NCBI GenBank assembly: GCA_963422465.1 | Contig: OY730174.1 | Coordinates: forward strand, 2,232,001 to 2,296,000 | Reading direction: 5' to 3' | DNA length: 64,000 bases | Source of the DNA: Lichina pygmaea | Lineage: Eukaryota > Ascomycota > Lichinomycetes > Lichinales > Lichinaceae | In this document: positions 10,896-23,100 of the stretch, piece by piece | Numbering within the stretch: position 1 is the stretch's first letter | How the letters are laid out: every line of letters begins with the position of its first letter | Program-made: the position numbers and the translations under genes | Notes under the pieces: generated by a model | Databases searched by the model: none | What the model was told of the DNA's origin: nothing | What the model saw: the letters and a program-made list of their open reading frames with translations, nothing else

Positions 10896-13800
10896 TTACC
10901 CCCCTCCTTCACATCGCGAACTCCTGTGAGCCTCAGGCCGCTCGTGGGCGTAGTTCCGTGGCCGTGGTTTCCTTGGGTATTTCTCATGGAAGTTGTAGAT
11001 GGCGTCTTTGGCGTTGTCAAGATGCTCAATAGGCTCTTCAGTGGCATCTTCAATTGGCCATCCAGACCATTTGACCAGGTACTTGAACTTCTGTCGAGAC
11101 GTTGCTGGCTTGGAGTCAAGGATTTCTTCAACCTGGAACTCTTCATCTGTGTCTTGACTAATGACAGGGCCAGGGTGTTCATTTGATTGGCCAGGGATAG
11201 GATTAGCAGGTGTCAGACGTAGAAGGGAAACGTGAAAGACAGGGTGGATCTTGAGAGTGTGTGGAAGCTCCAGATGGCAGGCACGGCTTCCGACTGTCTT
11301 CAACACCTTGAATGGTCCAATCCACTTGTCGTCAAGCTTTTTGCATGGGCGGCGTGTCCTGATGTTCTTGGTATTCAGCCAAACAAGATCTCCAGTTTGA
11401 TAGGACGGTGACGGGACTCGATGCAAATTGGCGGCGTGAGCTTGAGCTTCCTGGGATAGTCGGAGTTCCGCTTGCAACTGCTCCAGAATCTGCGTCATTT
11501 CTCCAGAGATTTCCATAGCATCTTGGTTGCAGGCTTCACTCGTGGGTGTGATGCTGAGCCGTGGATGGAACCCTTTGTTGGCAAAGAACGGTGACATGCC
11601 AGAGGAATCAGACTGGGAGTTGTTCTACGTGAACTCTGCCAGAGGAAGCCATTGGACCCAGTCATCTTGGAGATAGTTGACATAGGATCTCAGGTAGCGT
11701 TCAAGCTCCTGATTCTCTCGTTCTGTCTGACCATCTGTCTCTGGGTGGTGTCCTGAGGATAGTCGTAGCATGACATCAAGATGGGCACAGAGTGCTTTCC
11801 AGAATGAGCTGACAAACTGACCTCCTCTGTCTGAGACAATGCTCCTGGGCAAGCCATGGGTACGGACAACAAACTGGATGAACATCCGGACAAGATGCGA
11901 GGTTGTCATCTCGGCACATGGCACAAAGTGGCGTTCTTTGGTGAGACGGTCAGTGATGACCCAGATGTGCTTGGCACCAGGGAAGCAGGTATCTCTTGAC
12001 TTGGGCAAGTCAGTAATGAAATCCATAGCCAGATCCTGCCAACGTTGCTGAGGCACGGGAAGAGACAGCAGCTCTCCTTGGCGATCACGGGCAGGCTTTG
12101 CTCAAGAGCAGACATGACAATTCCTGATGTACTGCTGTATGATGTTCACCATCTTTGGCCAATAGTACCAACGAGACAGAAGATTGTGAGTCTTGGCAAT
12201 CCCAGTGTGGCCAGCCATTGCTTGGTCATGGGCTTCTTGGAACAGGCGTAGGCGTAGCTCATCGTTCTCAGGGATCCAGAGTCGGTTCTTGTAGAAGAGA
12301 CGGTCATTTTCCAAGCTGCAGTCTGAGAGAGACACTTCTTGACTGTGCCTGACACCATCCCTTAGCATCTGTGACACTGTTGCCACTGGATCACCTTCAG
12401 CAAGGTTGTTATAGGCAGCTTGGATGATGTCTGAAAGAGGTGTAGCATCAGGTTCAGTGTCAACTGGTGCAGCTTCTGAACGTCTCAGGATCCGGATGGG
12501 CTTGACTTGAACCTCTGAATGTGCAAGATTCTTGGGCTTGAGGACGACTTGCTCCCTGAAGTCTTGACGGGGATCACTGTCTGACGGGAGGTCTTGGGAA
12601 CGTCGAGTGAGGGCGTCGGCCTTGCACTGACTGCCTGGACGGTAGCTGATCTTGAAATTGAAGCGTGACAAGAACTCGCTCCAACGGGCTTGACGGCGGG
12701 AAAGGCGCTTTGACGACATGAAGTACTCCAAGTTCTTGTGATCAGAGATCACTTTGACAGGTTCTGGAGATCCTTCAAGCTCTGCTCGCCATTCTTCAAA
12801 GGCACGGACAATTGCCAGCAACTCTTTGTCGTAGATCTCGTAGTTGTATTCTGCCGGCAGGTGGCGGCGTGACAAGAAGGCAACAGGGCGTAGAACTGCT
12901 TCATGATCTGGCTGTGACAGGACAGCACCAGAGACGTAGTCAGAAGCGTCAGTCTCAACAACACACTCCTTCTCCGGATCAAAGTGCTGTAGGATGGGTG
13001 CAGTGCTGAACGCCTTCTTGATGCTTTCGAACAAGCGCTGCTCTGGGGTTTCCCACTTGAAGGCAACATTCTTCTTGGTCAGAGCTGTGAGCGGGGATGC
13101 AAGCTTGGCAAAGTCTTTGATGAACCGGCGGTAGAAGTTTGCAAAGGCAATGAAGCTCTGCACTTCCTTGAGACTGGCAGGAGGATTCCACTCCTTGATG
13201 GCGTCGGTCTTGGCTGGGTCCATGCTCACAGATCCGGGTCAGCCATCTTCAGTGGCAGACTGAATGATGAGGCCAAGGTACTTGACTTGATGCACTTCAA
13301 AGTCACACTTGGAGATGTCAACTTGCAGGCTTGCGTCTCGTAGTCGACTGAGAACAAGCTTGACGTGCTTCCGGTGTTCCTTGAGTGTCTGACTGTAGAC
13401 AAGGATGTCATCCACATAGGCAGTGCCAAAGATGTCAAGGATGTCAGGTCCCAAAACATCATTGATGTAGTTCTGGAACGTGCTTGGAGCATTGGCAAGA
13501 CCAAAGGGCATGACAAGGTATTCGTAGAGGCCTGAGCGTGTGCGGAACGCAGTCTTCCATTCTTCACCTTCCTTCATCCGGATACGGTTGAAGGCACCAA
13601 CAATGTCAAGCTTGGTGTACCACACAGCTTTGCAAAGCTGGTCCAACATCTCCCGGATCAGTGGTAGGGGGTAACAGTTCTTGATGGTGATGGCGTTGAG
13701 TGCTCTGTAGTCTACACAGAAACGCAATCCACCTCCTGGCTTCTTGACAAAGAGGACTGGTGCAGCAGCAGGTGATGAAGATGCTCGAATGAAGCCCTTG

Positions 13801-15671
13801 TTCAGGTTCTCTGTCAGGTACTTCTTGAGAACTTCAAGTTCTTCTCTGCTCATGCCGTACAGAGGTCCAGAAGGTGCCTGGGTTCCTGGTTCCATCTTGA
13901 TCTTGTGGTCAACTCCTGGGCGTAGAGGAGGAAGCTTGTCAGCGTCATCCTTGCTGAAGACGTCCAGGAACTCGTGGTACTGAGCAGGGAGAAGTGTGGC
14001 AGGATCCACGCACTTCTTTGGCTTCAACACCTGCTCAATGTCTCTCAGAGAAACACTGAACACCTGGTGATCTGGCTTGGCAGCAAGGAGAGAAAATGCG
14101 GCAGCATTGATAGGGATTGGCGTGGCAGAAAGGGGCTTGGGATCCTGAGGCTTTCCAGCAGACGTCTTGGCTTCAAGATCCAAAGAGATTGGATAGCCAT
14201 TGTTTGACTTGAGGCATGCGGATCAGCAGTGATCTGACTTGAACATGATTGAGGTGTTTGTCCAATCAATGTGTGGCCCGTGCTTCTGGAGCCATGGCAT
14301 CCCCAGAATCACATCATAGTGAAGACCAGGAGACACAAAGAGAGAGACTTCCTCCTGGTGCACGCCATGTGCCATGGTCATGATTGTCTTGGCGAGATGC
14401 GTGGTTTGTGACATCTTGCCATCGAACGATCGCAATGTGCGTGGGTAGGGGAGAGGTTCTTGGTGAAGAGATTGCGCAAAGGAAGCACCAATGCAGCCAA
14501 ATGCTGAACAGCCAGAGTCAATAAGAGTATTGCACTTGAATTTCCTATCTAGGATACAAGGAAGAAACAAGCACTTGCTGTCCAATCGCTGGTCTGGAGA
14601 CAGATAGCCAACATGGAGGTCCTTTTCATGTCCTTGGGCGCGATGATGACCAAGGACTACTTGTTTTCCGACTCTGGAGTAGTCTCAACAGTGGCAGACT
14701 TGGTGGTGGTCGTGGTGGTGGCAACAACAGGCATGCTTTTCACTGGACAGAAGGTTGAGACATGACCCTGGTTCCCACAGTAGAAGCAGAGGCCTTTGCT
14801 TCGGCGATGTTCTTGCTCTTCTGGCGTCAGCTTAGAGCGGCTGAGATCCATGGTAGGACTTGGTGGCTGTGGCGTGAAGGCTGGCTTGATGAACCCTGGA
14901 CGCAGAACTGAAGCTCCTGACTGTGGAACTGAGGCTTGGGTGGGAGGTGTTTGACGTGGACAGTGAGAGTTGGCAGAAGTGGCACGCAACTGGTTGTCCT
15001 GCAGCTGGCATTCCTCAACAAGCTTCTGATAGCTGATGTCCTTGAGGTTGATGCTGACAAGCTGCTTGGCAAGCTCTTCAGAGACAGCGCATCGAAGATG
15101 GCACTTCAAGGCCTTGTTGTTGAAGCCTGTGCGTGGAGCATACTGATTGAACTCTGTGAAGAACTCAGCAAAGGAACGGTTGGCCTGACGCAAGGTGATG
15201 AGCTTCCTCTGAGCTAGGAACTCTGGGTCTGGGTCGGAGAAGGCGTTCTGGAGATCTTGGACAATGTCGTGCCAGTCAATGTACTGGCCAGCCGTGATCT
15301 TAGCTGAGATGTAGGACTGCGCAGTGCCAGTCGTGCGTGAAAAGACGTACGCAATCCGCGATGTTTCCGTGGGGTACCGGTCAGCGTTGAGCGTCATCTT
15401 GAGTGACAGTGACGTGATGAAGCTCTCAAGCTTCTCATGCGTGATTTCCGTGTTTCCGCCATCGCCACTGAAGATCTCTGGGTCAGCAGTGCGTTCGGAC
15501 TTGGACTTGGGAGTGGTGTTGGTAGCTTGAATTCACATGAACTCTGCAAACATGTTGCGAAGGAACTCGTCATTTCCAGCAACTGGCATGGCTTGGTCTG
15601 GTTGTTGAGACATGACAAGGACGTGAACGTGGCTTGGTGAAGTGTGTTATGGTTGGGTAGGTCTTTCGTAG

Positions 15672-15946
15672 TGTGACAAGGCAATGGCAGAGCAGAACTC
15701 GAGCCTAACTGATTCAGTAACCTTGACCTGACTTGGCTTGAGACTTGAGACTTGGATTGATGTACAAGACGAAAGACAAGGAAGGAAAAAAAAAGAGAAA
15801 AGAAGAGAAGAAGCTGGGGGAGCAGGAGAAGTTCTTATAGGCAGGGGATCAGGCAACAGCGGAGCAAACAGGCAACAGTGCAGATGGAACTTCCCGGCAA
15901 GGTGCGTGACTTGTGCCAGATATGCAACTGGGCCAGAACTGTGACA
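15672..15946 (-). repeat. LTR of element 2, right (its 5' LTR)
   Basis: Same length and ends as the left copy; followed by CCTCC at 15947-15951. Confidence 0.9.
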
Positions 15947-18900
15947 CCTCCTACCTGGAAGGACCAGCCTTCGCTTGGTTCAACATCTACTTAAGGGATT
16001 ACCTAGACAATCAGGCAGACCCCAAGGGGCAAGAAGGCAATACCCGACAGGTCATGGGAAGCCTGAAAACCTTTAAGACAGCCATGAGAAAGACGTTTGG
16101 GATTCTTGACAAGGAAAGAGATGTGGAACAAAAGCTCCAAGCACTGCGGCAAACAGGATTGGCATCAGAGTTCGCGGCAAAGTTCCAACAACTAGCAGTG
16201 AGAACCCAGTGGGGAGACAGTGCACTAACAGCACTATTCTACCAAGGCCTCAAGGAACAAGTCAAGGACAACATCGTGTGAGGAGACTGACCAACCGAGC
16301 TCTACGAAATAATCAAGACTGCGGCTCACATCAATGACTGACAGTTCAAGAGAGAGCTTGAGAAGTGAGGCAAGCAGACAAAACTATAGGTGAAGAAAAA
16401 ACCAACACCTGCCAAAGATAATTACAGCTTGGTACCCATGGAAATCGATGTGATGGAACCACGAAAGAAGAAGACACGGAAGTGTTACAACTGTCAGAAA
16501 GTGGGCTACCTTGCGGTGAACTGCAGGAGCAAGAAGAAGAACAAGAAGGGCAAAGGGAAGCAGTTGAATGCCACAAGCACCTGGAAAGGCAGGGAGGTGG
16601 AGGAGTCCCAGAGAGCCCCCCAAGGCACACTGCCCCACAATCACCCTGAGGCAGCACTCCTCAGAGAGGAGGACGACCTCTGACAACACGCCGAAAAACT
16701 TGAGATCATGCTTCAAGAAACCTTGGATCACCTTGACGAGGTCTGAAGGAAGGTTGACAGAATCCACTGGGAGGATGACCTGATCTCCGAGTTCGACACA
16801 ACTGGCTACATGGAGGAACAGGTTGACGACAAGGAAGCCCAGCCACCACCAGTCCCTGACAAACCTGTCCTTCAACGACAGGACACAACCCTATCAGAAA
16901 TAGGGGAGACGCAAGTGTCATGATGGGTCAACGATACCCTCAGCATCACACAGGTCAGAGACATCACCACACAAGTGGACCTACACCAGGCTACAACAGC
17001 AGCCTGCGGACGACCTTATTGGAAGGTGTGCGAAGACGACCACTGCAAGGAACACCTTCTAGAGAAAAGAAAGAAGATGTGGTTCCCAGGGTCTGAGGTG
17101 GAAGCATGATAGAATATGCACATCCAAAGAGTCAACCCTGAACAAGATGATTGCAACCAAGACCTGTGGGAATGATGCCTCACCACACGATGCAAACAAC
17201 ACGCAGTAGAGTGTCAGGCCCAGGGCCTAGGCAGCTCAAAAAACTAGCAGCGCTCTTCAAAACCGGGGTTGGAAGAGCAGGCAAGACAACACCCCGGGAG
17301 GAAGGAGTCAAGCTGAGCCTTGACACGACAGCCTGCAGCCTGCACTTTCACATCAAGATCAGAGTCAATGGGTAGTTGGCTAAGGCCATGATCAACTCTG
17401 GTGTGACTGGCAACTTCATGTCAGAAAGCTTTGCCAGAAGAAACAAGGTTCCAGTCCAAGGCAAGAAAGACTCTTACCAATTGACGGTAGTGGACAGAAC
17501 ACCACTCTCCAAAGATGAAGGACAAGTGATGAAGGAGACCAAGAGTCTGGGACTGAGTGTCCATGGCATGATGATCAGAACAGAGGAATTCGACTTGGTC
17601 TGAATACCACACGAAGTTATATTGGGACTTCCGTGGTTGGAAAAACAAAACCCAAGGATTGACTGGAAAAGAAAGCAACTAGTCTTTCTGGATAAGACAC
17701 TGGTCAAGTCAGAACCAGGAGTGACAATCAAAGAAATCTCACTGACACAGTGGAAGAAACACCACCAGCGCGGGGAGGCCTGTGTGGCCTGGATGAAACC
17801 CCGAACACAACAACTTTGCACCACGCAAGACGCTGTGGGCAAGACTCAGGCACCGCAGTTGCCAAGTGAGTATAAAGAATACCAGGAGATGTTCGAAGAA
17901 ACAGTGATCGCGACACTACCGGAACATCAAGAGTGGGACCACAAGATTCCGCTGGAAGATGGAAAAAAACCCACACACAGCCCTATCTACACTCTGTCAG
18001 CGAAAGAGCTTGAGGCCCTGAGAGACTACCTGGACAAGAACCTAGTGAAAGAGTTCATAAGACCTTCAACATCACCGGCTGGATACCCGATACTGTTTGT
18101 GCCAAAGAAAGATAGCAAACTTCGACTGTGTGTTGATTATCAGCGGCTAAATGTGATCACAGTGAAAAACTGTTACCCGCTGCCATTGATATCAGAAATC
18201 CAAGACTGGATCCAAGAAGCCAAATAGTTTACCAAGTTCGATATTCAAGGTGCTTTCAACCTGGTTAGGATGAAAGATGGCGAAGAATGGAAGACAGCCT
18301 TTCGTACGAGGTACGGGCATTACGAGTATACTGTGATGCCATTCAGCCTTACGAATGCACCGGCAACATTCCAATCACTTATTAACACTGTCCTCCGACA
18401 ATACCTGGACATATTTGTCACCGCCTACATCGACAATGTCTTGGTATACACCAATGGAACCTTGGAGGAGCATAAACAGCATGTCAAGAAGATTCTACAT
18501 GTGCTCCAGAAAGCAGGCATGAGGTTACGCCTTGATAAGAGTGTTTTCCACATGAAAGAAGTGGAATATTTGGGGTTGATCCTAACAACAGAAGGAATCT
18601 GAATGGACGACACAAAGACGGCAGCAGTACAAGACTGGCCAACACCCAAAAACCTCAAAGAAGTACAATCCTTCCTAGGATTTGCAAACTTCTACTGACG
18701 ATTTATCAAGGACTACTTGAGGACAGCAGCAGTCTTGACAGAGTTAACCAGAAAGAATGAATCTTTCAGGTGGGGGGAGAGCCAACAAGTGGCCTTCCAG
18801 GAGTTGAAGAATAAATTCATCTCCGCACCTATTTTGGCATCATTTGACTCTGAGAAGAGGATTATTTTAGAGACTGATGCCTCAGACCAAGCATTGGGAT

Positions 18901-19010
18901 CCTGCTTGTGTCAACCAGACGCTGACAACTGCTTACACCCTGTCGCGTACTGATCGAGAAAGTTCTCTGGCCCAGAACTGAGGTACGATGTTCACGACAA
19001 AGAGTTGTTA

Positions 19011-19608
19011 TGTTGCGGTCTGTACTGTACTGTCCTATCCGAGTATAGGATTAGGGCGAGAGGTGGAAGGCGGGTTGGTTCTCGCAGGAGAGGAGTGTCA
19101 AGGAGTGCGAAGGGGTTTGGTGGAACGTGGTGGTGGTGACACCTGATCACGGCTTTGTACAAAGGATTGTATTGAAGTAGATCTAGTTGTCTGGATCACA
19201 ACATGAGTTGAAGACGATTGTTCCATAAGGGAACTATCGCCAGACTATATAGTGCTGGCCTGTCGAGATGATCAAGATTGTCTTGACAGTCTTGATGTCG
19301 AGACGGGTGAGATTGTCTCGACGGTCCCACCATGTTATGCACCCTGCGTCGAGACTGGTGAGATTGTCTCGATGCATCATGCGTCATGCGTCGAGACTGG
19401 TGAGATTGTCTCGATGCTTCATGCATCATGTGTCGAGACTGGTGAGATTGTCTTGATGCTTCATGCATCATGCGTCGAGACTCCCGTGTGTGTCTTGACA
19501 GTCACGTGACTCCTTGTTGGTTGGTCACTTGACTTCCATGGTGTCCTCTTGCCTGGCCCGCGGCCTGATTGCCTATAAATAAGTGGCTCCCATCCCTGGG
19601 TCGTAACA
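19011..19608 (-). repeat. LTR of element 3, left (its 3' LTR), with internal hairpin repeats
   Basis: Begins TGTTGCGGTC and ends GGGTCGTAACA. Between about 19250 and 19500 it holds some six tandem units of about 36-45 bp, each with a GTCGAGAC ... GTCTCGA(C) inverted pair able to form a hairpin. On the plus strand TATAAAT lies at about 19573-19580, pointing into the element. Confidence 0.9.
19573..19580 (+). promoter_or_regulatory. TATA box in the LTR of element 3, reading antisense to the element
   Basis: TATAAAT lies about 80 bp upstream of the antisense ORF start at 19653, on the same strand, in the last 40 bp of the LTR. This spacing fits a promoter for that ORF. The other LTR keeps the motif. 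Promoter activity is inferred. Confidence 0.45.
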
Positions 19609-19652
19609 CTACCCTCCTCTCCTTCATTCATCGTCCTGATGAATTCTTGAGT

Positions 19653-20153
19653 ATGTCTGCAAAATCACGTGCCTCTGCTTACCGAAACCAACTGGCAGCC
19701 CAGATCCGTGATCATAACTTCGTGTCGCTTGCTCCGTGTGACTTCTGTGTTTTGAACCACAAGCCCTGCTTCCGAATGTCTGACGACAACGATAAGTTGA
19801 AGTGCGCTGAGTGCACTCGTCGGGGAAAGTCCTGTGTGTCACTTTCTTGGGAGTCGCTGAACATGACTCGGGATAACCTTCGCGAGGATTTGGCTGTCGA
19901 TGAGGCCAAGCGGGATGCTTTTGTCGAGCAGCTTGCCAAGCTGCAGGCTTGTGTGTCCCGAAAGCGAAAGGTTCTTGAGGGTGCTGAGGGTCGAGCAAAG
20001 AAGAAGCTCCAGTGCCTTGTTGCTGAAATGGAGGTGGATGGTGAAGATTTGTCGGCGACAGTCATTGACGTGTCCGCGCTGCAGGCCGAGCTGTTCAGTC
20101 CTGCTCCTGCCGGAACTGCTGCAGGAGGAGCTGGCAGTTCGCGAGGTTCCTGA
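19653..20153 (+). CDS. Antisense ORF of element 3: Zn2Cys6-like cluster plus coiled coil (166 aa)
   Basis: ATG at 19653, 44 bp inside the LTR junction, reading against gag-pol and ending at 20153 over the chromodomain end (tail-to-tail overlap). Residues 29-61 read C-X2-C-X6-C-X11-C-X2-C-X6-C (CDFC...C...[11 protein letters not shown]), exactly the spacing of the fungal Zn(II)2Cys6 binuclear cluster. A helical, charged region follows (about 70-140), then an Ala/Gly/Ser-rich tail. The basic residues usual between Cys2 and Cys3 in GAL4-type proteins are few, so DNA binding is not certain. Length, position, orientation and layout match the ORF at 27139-27648. The frame is whole although the element's pol is broken. 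Confidence 0.65.
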   Translation: MSAKSRASAYRNQLAAQIRDHNFVSLAPCDFCVLNHKPCFRMSDDNDKLKCAECTRRGKSCVSLSWESLNMTRDNLREDLAVDEAKRDAFVEQLAKLQACVSRKRKVLEGAEGRAKKKLQCLVAEMEVDGEDLSATVIDVSALQAELFSPAPAGTAAGGAGSSRGS

Positions 20154-23100
20154 GTGGCTCCCAGGTATTTTCCGAGTCTGGGTAGTCTTTCCACTTGACA
20201 AGGTATCACTGACCTTTTCTCTTCAGGATCTGTTTGGCCTCGAATTCCTGTTCTTCCTCTGGTTGGTAATGAAATGTTTCCTGCAAGGGTGTGCTCTGGT
20301 CGGCTAATTCAATCATTGAGATGTGAAAGTTTGGGTGTACCCGAGCATCTCTCAGTAGTCGCAGTCTGACGTTGACTGGTCCGGTTCTTTCTTCGACTGA
20401 AAATAGTCCAACCTTAACATAGTCCAGTTTCTTTGTTCTTGGTTTCTTGACTTTCCAATTTTTTGTGAGGAGGTAGACTTTATCCCCCTTCTTCAGCTGA
20501 GGTGCCATTTTCGATTTTTTGTCCATTTGGCGTTGCATCTTTTCTGAGGTCTCTTGAAGGTAATGCCTCATCATCGTGTGTGTTTGTCGTAGGAGCTTGT
20601 CATGTTGGAGTGCTTTCTCCATGTTTGGTGAAGCTCTGCTTAGCATTCTGATGTTTGCGTGTCGTCCAAAATTGGCAAAGAATGGCGATTCCTTTGTTGA
20701 GTCTGATCTGTGCTGGTTGATTGCCAGCTGTGCCACTGGTAATAATTGTACCCAATTGCTGTGGGTCTGGTTGATGTAATGCCGCAAATAAGTCTCCAGG
20801 ACTTGGTTTGCTCACTCTGTCTGGCCGTCAGTTCGTGGGTGATAGGCCGTAGACATCTTGGGTTTTGTTCCCATAGCTGCACTGATTGTTTTCCAGTAGT
20901 TGGATGTGAAGAGTTTGTCTCTGTCAGTAATGACCGTGATTGGAACTCCGTGGTCCCTGACCAATCTGTCCAGTAGGAGGTGTCCCAACTGCTCTGCTGT
21001 GTGAGTTTCCTTGAATGGTACTGCTATTAGGTATTTCGTGAATCTGTCCACAATCACCATAATTGAGTTGTAGGTGATTCCTGTGACTGGGTCTTTGGAC
21101 TTGGGTAGCTTTGTGATGAAGTCCATTGACACATCTTCCCACGGGCCTCTCGGTATCATGTTCGGGTGTCCTTCTCCATATGGCTTGTGTCTTCCATGCT
21201 TGTTTTTCTGGCATAGTAGACATTTGTTGATGTAGCTTGTGACGTGTTGTCAGAGATTGATGACATTGTTCCCTGCCTGTTGGATCAGGTCTGTGGTTTT
21301 GGTGATTCCTGGGTGACCATGTGCTGGATTATCGTGGTAGTTCCTTATTAGTTCTTCAGTGTCTTCTGCCGTGAGCTTGTTGATCTGTGGTTGAGGCACC
21401 AGGTTTCCTTGCTGGTCCTGCTGTAAGATCATTCCTTGGCGTTCATCATCTTCCATGTGGTTTTTTCGTCGGCTTAGTGCGTCTGCTCTCCCATTGTCTT
21501 GTCCGGGGGTGTACAAGATCTTGAACTTGTGTTGCCCTAGGAGTTCAGCCCATCTGACTTGTCGTCTGTTCAGCTTCTTGGTTGTTGTGAACGTTGTCAG
21601 ATTCTTGTGGTCTGTGAGAATAGTGAGTTCAGAACTGCTTTCCGCGTACACTCTCCAGTGTTCGAGTGCGTTGACAACTGCCAGTAGCTCTTTATCGTGG
21701 ATATCATAGTTTCGTTCCGCTTGTGTCATTTTTCGTGAGTAGTAGGCAACTGGGTGCCACTTGCTGTCTGCCTGTTGGCATAGACATACTCCCACTGCCT
21801 GATCTGAAGCGTCCATCTCGATTCGCGTCGGTTGGCCTGTCTTGAAGTTGAGGAGAACTGGTTCCTTGGCGCAAGTGTCCTTGAGCTGTTGGAATGCTTT
21901 TTGTTGTCTCTCCGTCCACCGGTACTCCACGTCCTTCTTCGTGAGTTCTGTCAGTGGTGTTGCCATCTGTGAGTAGTTCTTGATGAACTGTCAGTTGAAG
22001 TTGGCAAATCCTAGGAAGGCTTGTACTTCCTTGACTGATGTCAGTGTTGGCCATTGCTGAATCACTTTGATTTTCTCAGGGTTGATCTTGATCCCTTCGA
22101 TTCCTATGATGTATCCGAGGAATTCAACTTCCGGTTTGTTGAACTCGCATTTCTTCGGGTTGAGCTTGAGCCCTGCCTTTTGTAGACATCGTAGAACATC
22201 CTTCACATGTTTGGTATGTTCCTGTTGCGTGTTCGAGTAGACAAGAATATTGTCCAAGTAGGCGATAGCTGTTTGGTCCAGGTGTGCTCTGATGACGTTG
22301 TTGATCAATGCTTGACATGTTGCTGGTGCGTTCGTGAGTCTGAATGGCATAACCAGATACTTGTAGTGTCCGTATCGGGTTCTGAAGGCTGTCTTCCATT
22401 CTTCTCCTTTTTTCATGCGTATCAGGTTGTATGCTCCTTTCAAGTCCAGCTTGGTAAAGGTTGTAGCTTGACTGATCCTGTCTCGCAATTCGTTCGCATT
22501 TGGCAACAGATATCAGTTCTTGATGGTAATGTCGTTGAGTTTCCTGTAATCCACACAAAGTCGAAGACTTCCGTCTTTCTTTGGTGCAAATAGTATCAGG
22601 TATCCTGCTGGCGATTGAGATTCTCGAATGAAACCCTTTTTCAGGTTTTCCTCCAGGTACTCGCGAAGTACTTGGAGCTCTTTCTCTGATAACTGGTAAA
22701 TTGGTCCAAATCCTGGCTCTGTCCCTGGTTGCAACTTGATCTCATGATCCCAAGGTTGGTGCTTAGGCAACGCTGCTGTTGTTGTCTCTTCCTGAAAAAG
22801 GTTATCATACCTAGGTCGGTACTCTTCAGGGATCTCCAGAGGGTTAACAACTTCCTCTCTCTTCATCTCTGACTGTTTGGCCACCTGGTTCCGGGGTGTG
22901 CCTGTCAAGGTGGACCTCTTCTCTTGAGAGTTGTCCTTTCTGTCGGTGAGGTTCCACTGAGGACTCCTTCCCTCATCTGTCCACGCCTTCTGCGGCTGGT
23001 AACAGGTCCGAGCTGTGTTGTTAGTGCAGTTCCTAAACGTGAGTACTCCTGTCTTCCAGTTAACAACTGGGTTGTGCTTCTTTAGCCAAGGCATCCCCAA

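Larger units (their letters stand above)
10621..15946 (-). mobile_element. Ty3/gypsy chromovirus (element 2), inserted in gag of element 1, broken
   Basis: The two 275-bp LTRs (10621-10895 and 15672-15946) differ by five transitions, and CCTCC is duplicated at 10616-10620 and 15947-15951. The coding strand is minus: Gag (about 15640-14640, with a C-X2-C-X4-H-X4-C zinc knuckle near 14780), protease (about 14585-14220), reverse transcriptase (about 14030-13240), RNase H (about 13050-12600), integrase (about 12250-11400) and C-terminal chromodomain (about 11100-10950). A purine tract abuts the 3' LTR (complement of 10896-10912). It has no antisense ORF. About five breaks interrupt the frames. 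Age: young, LTR divergence about 1.8% by eye. Confidence 0.9.
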
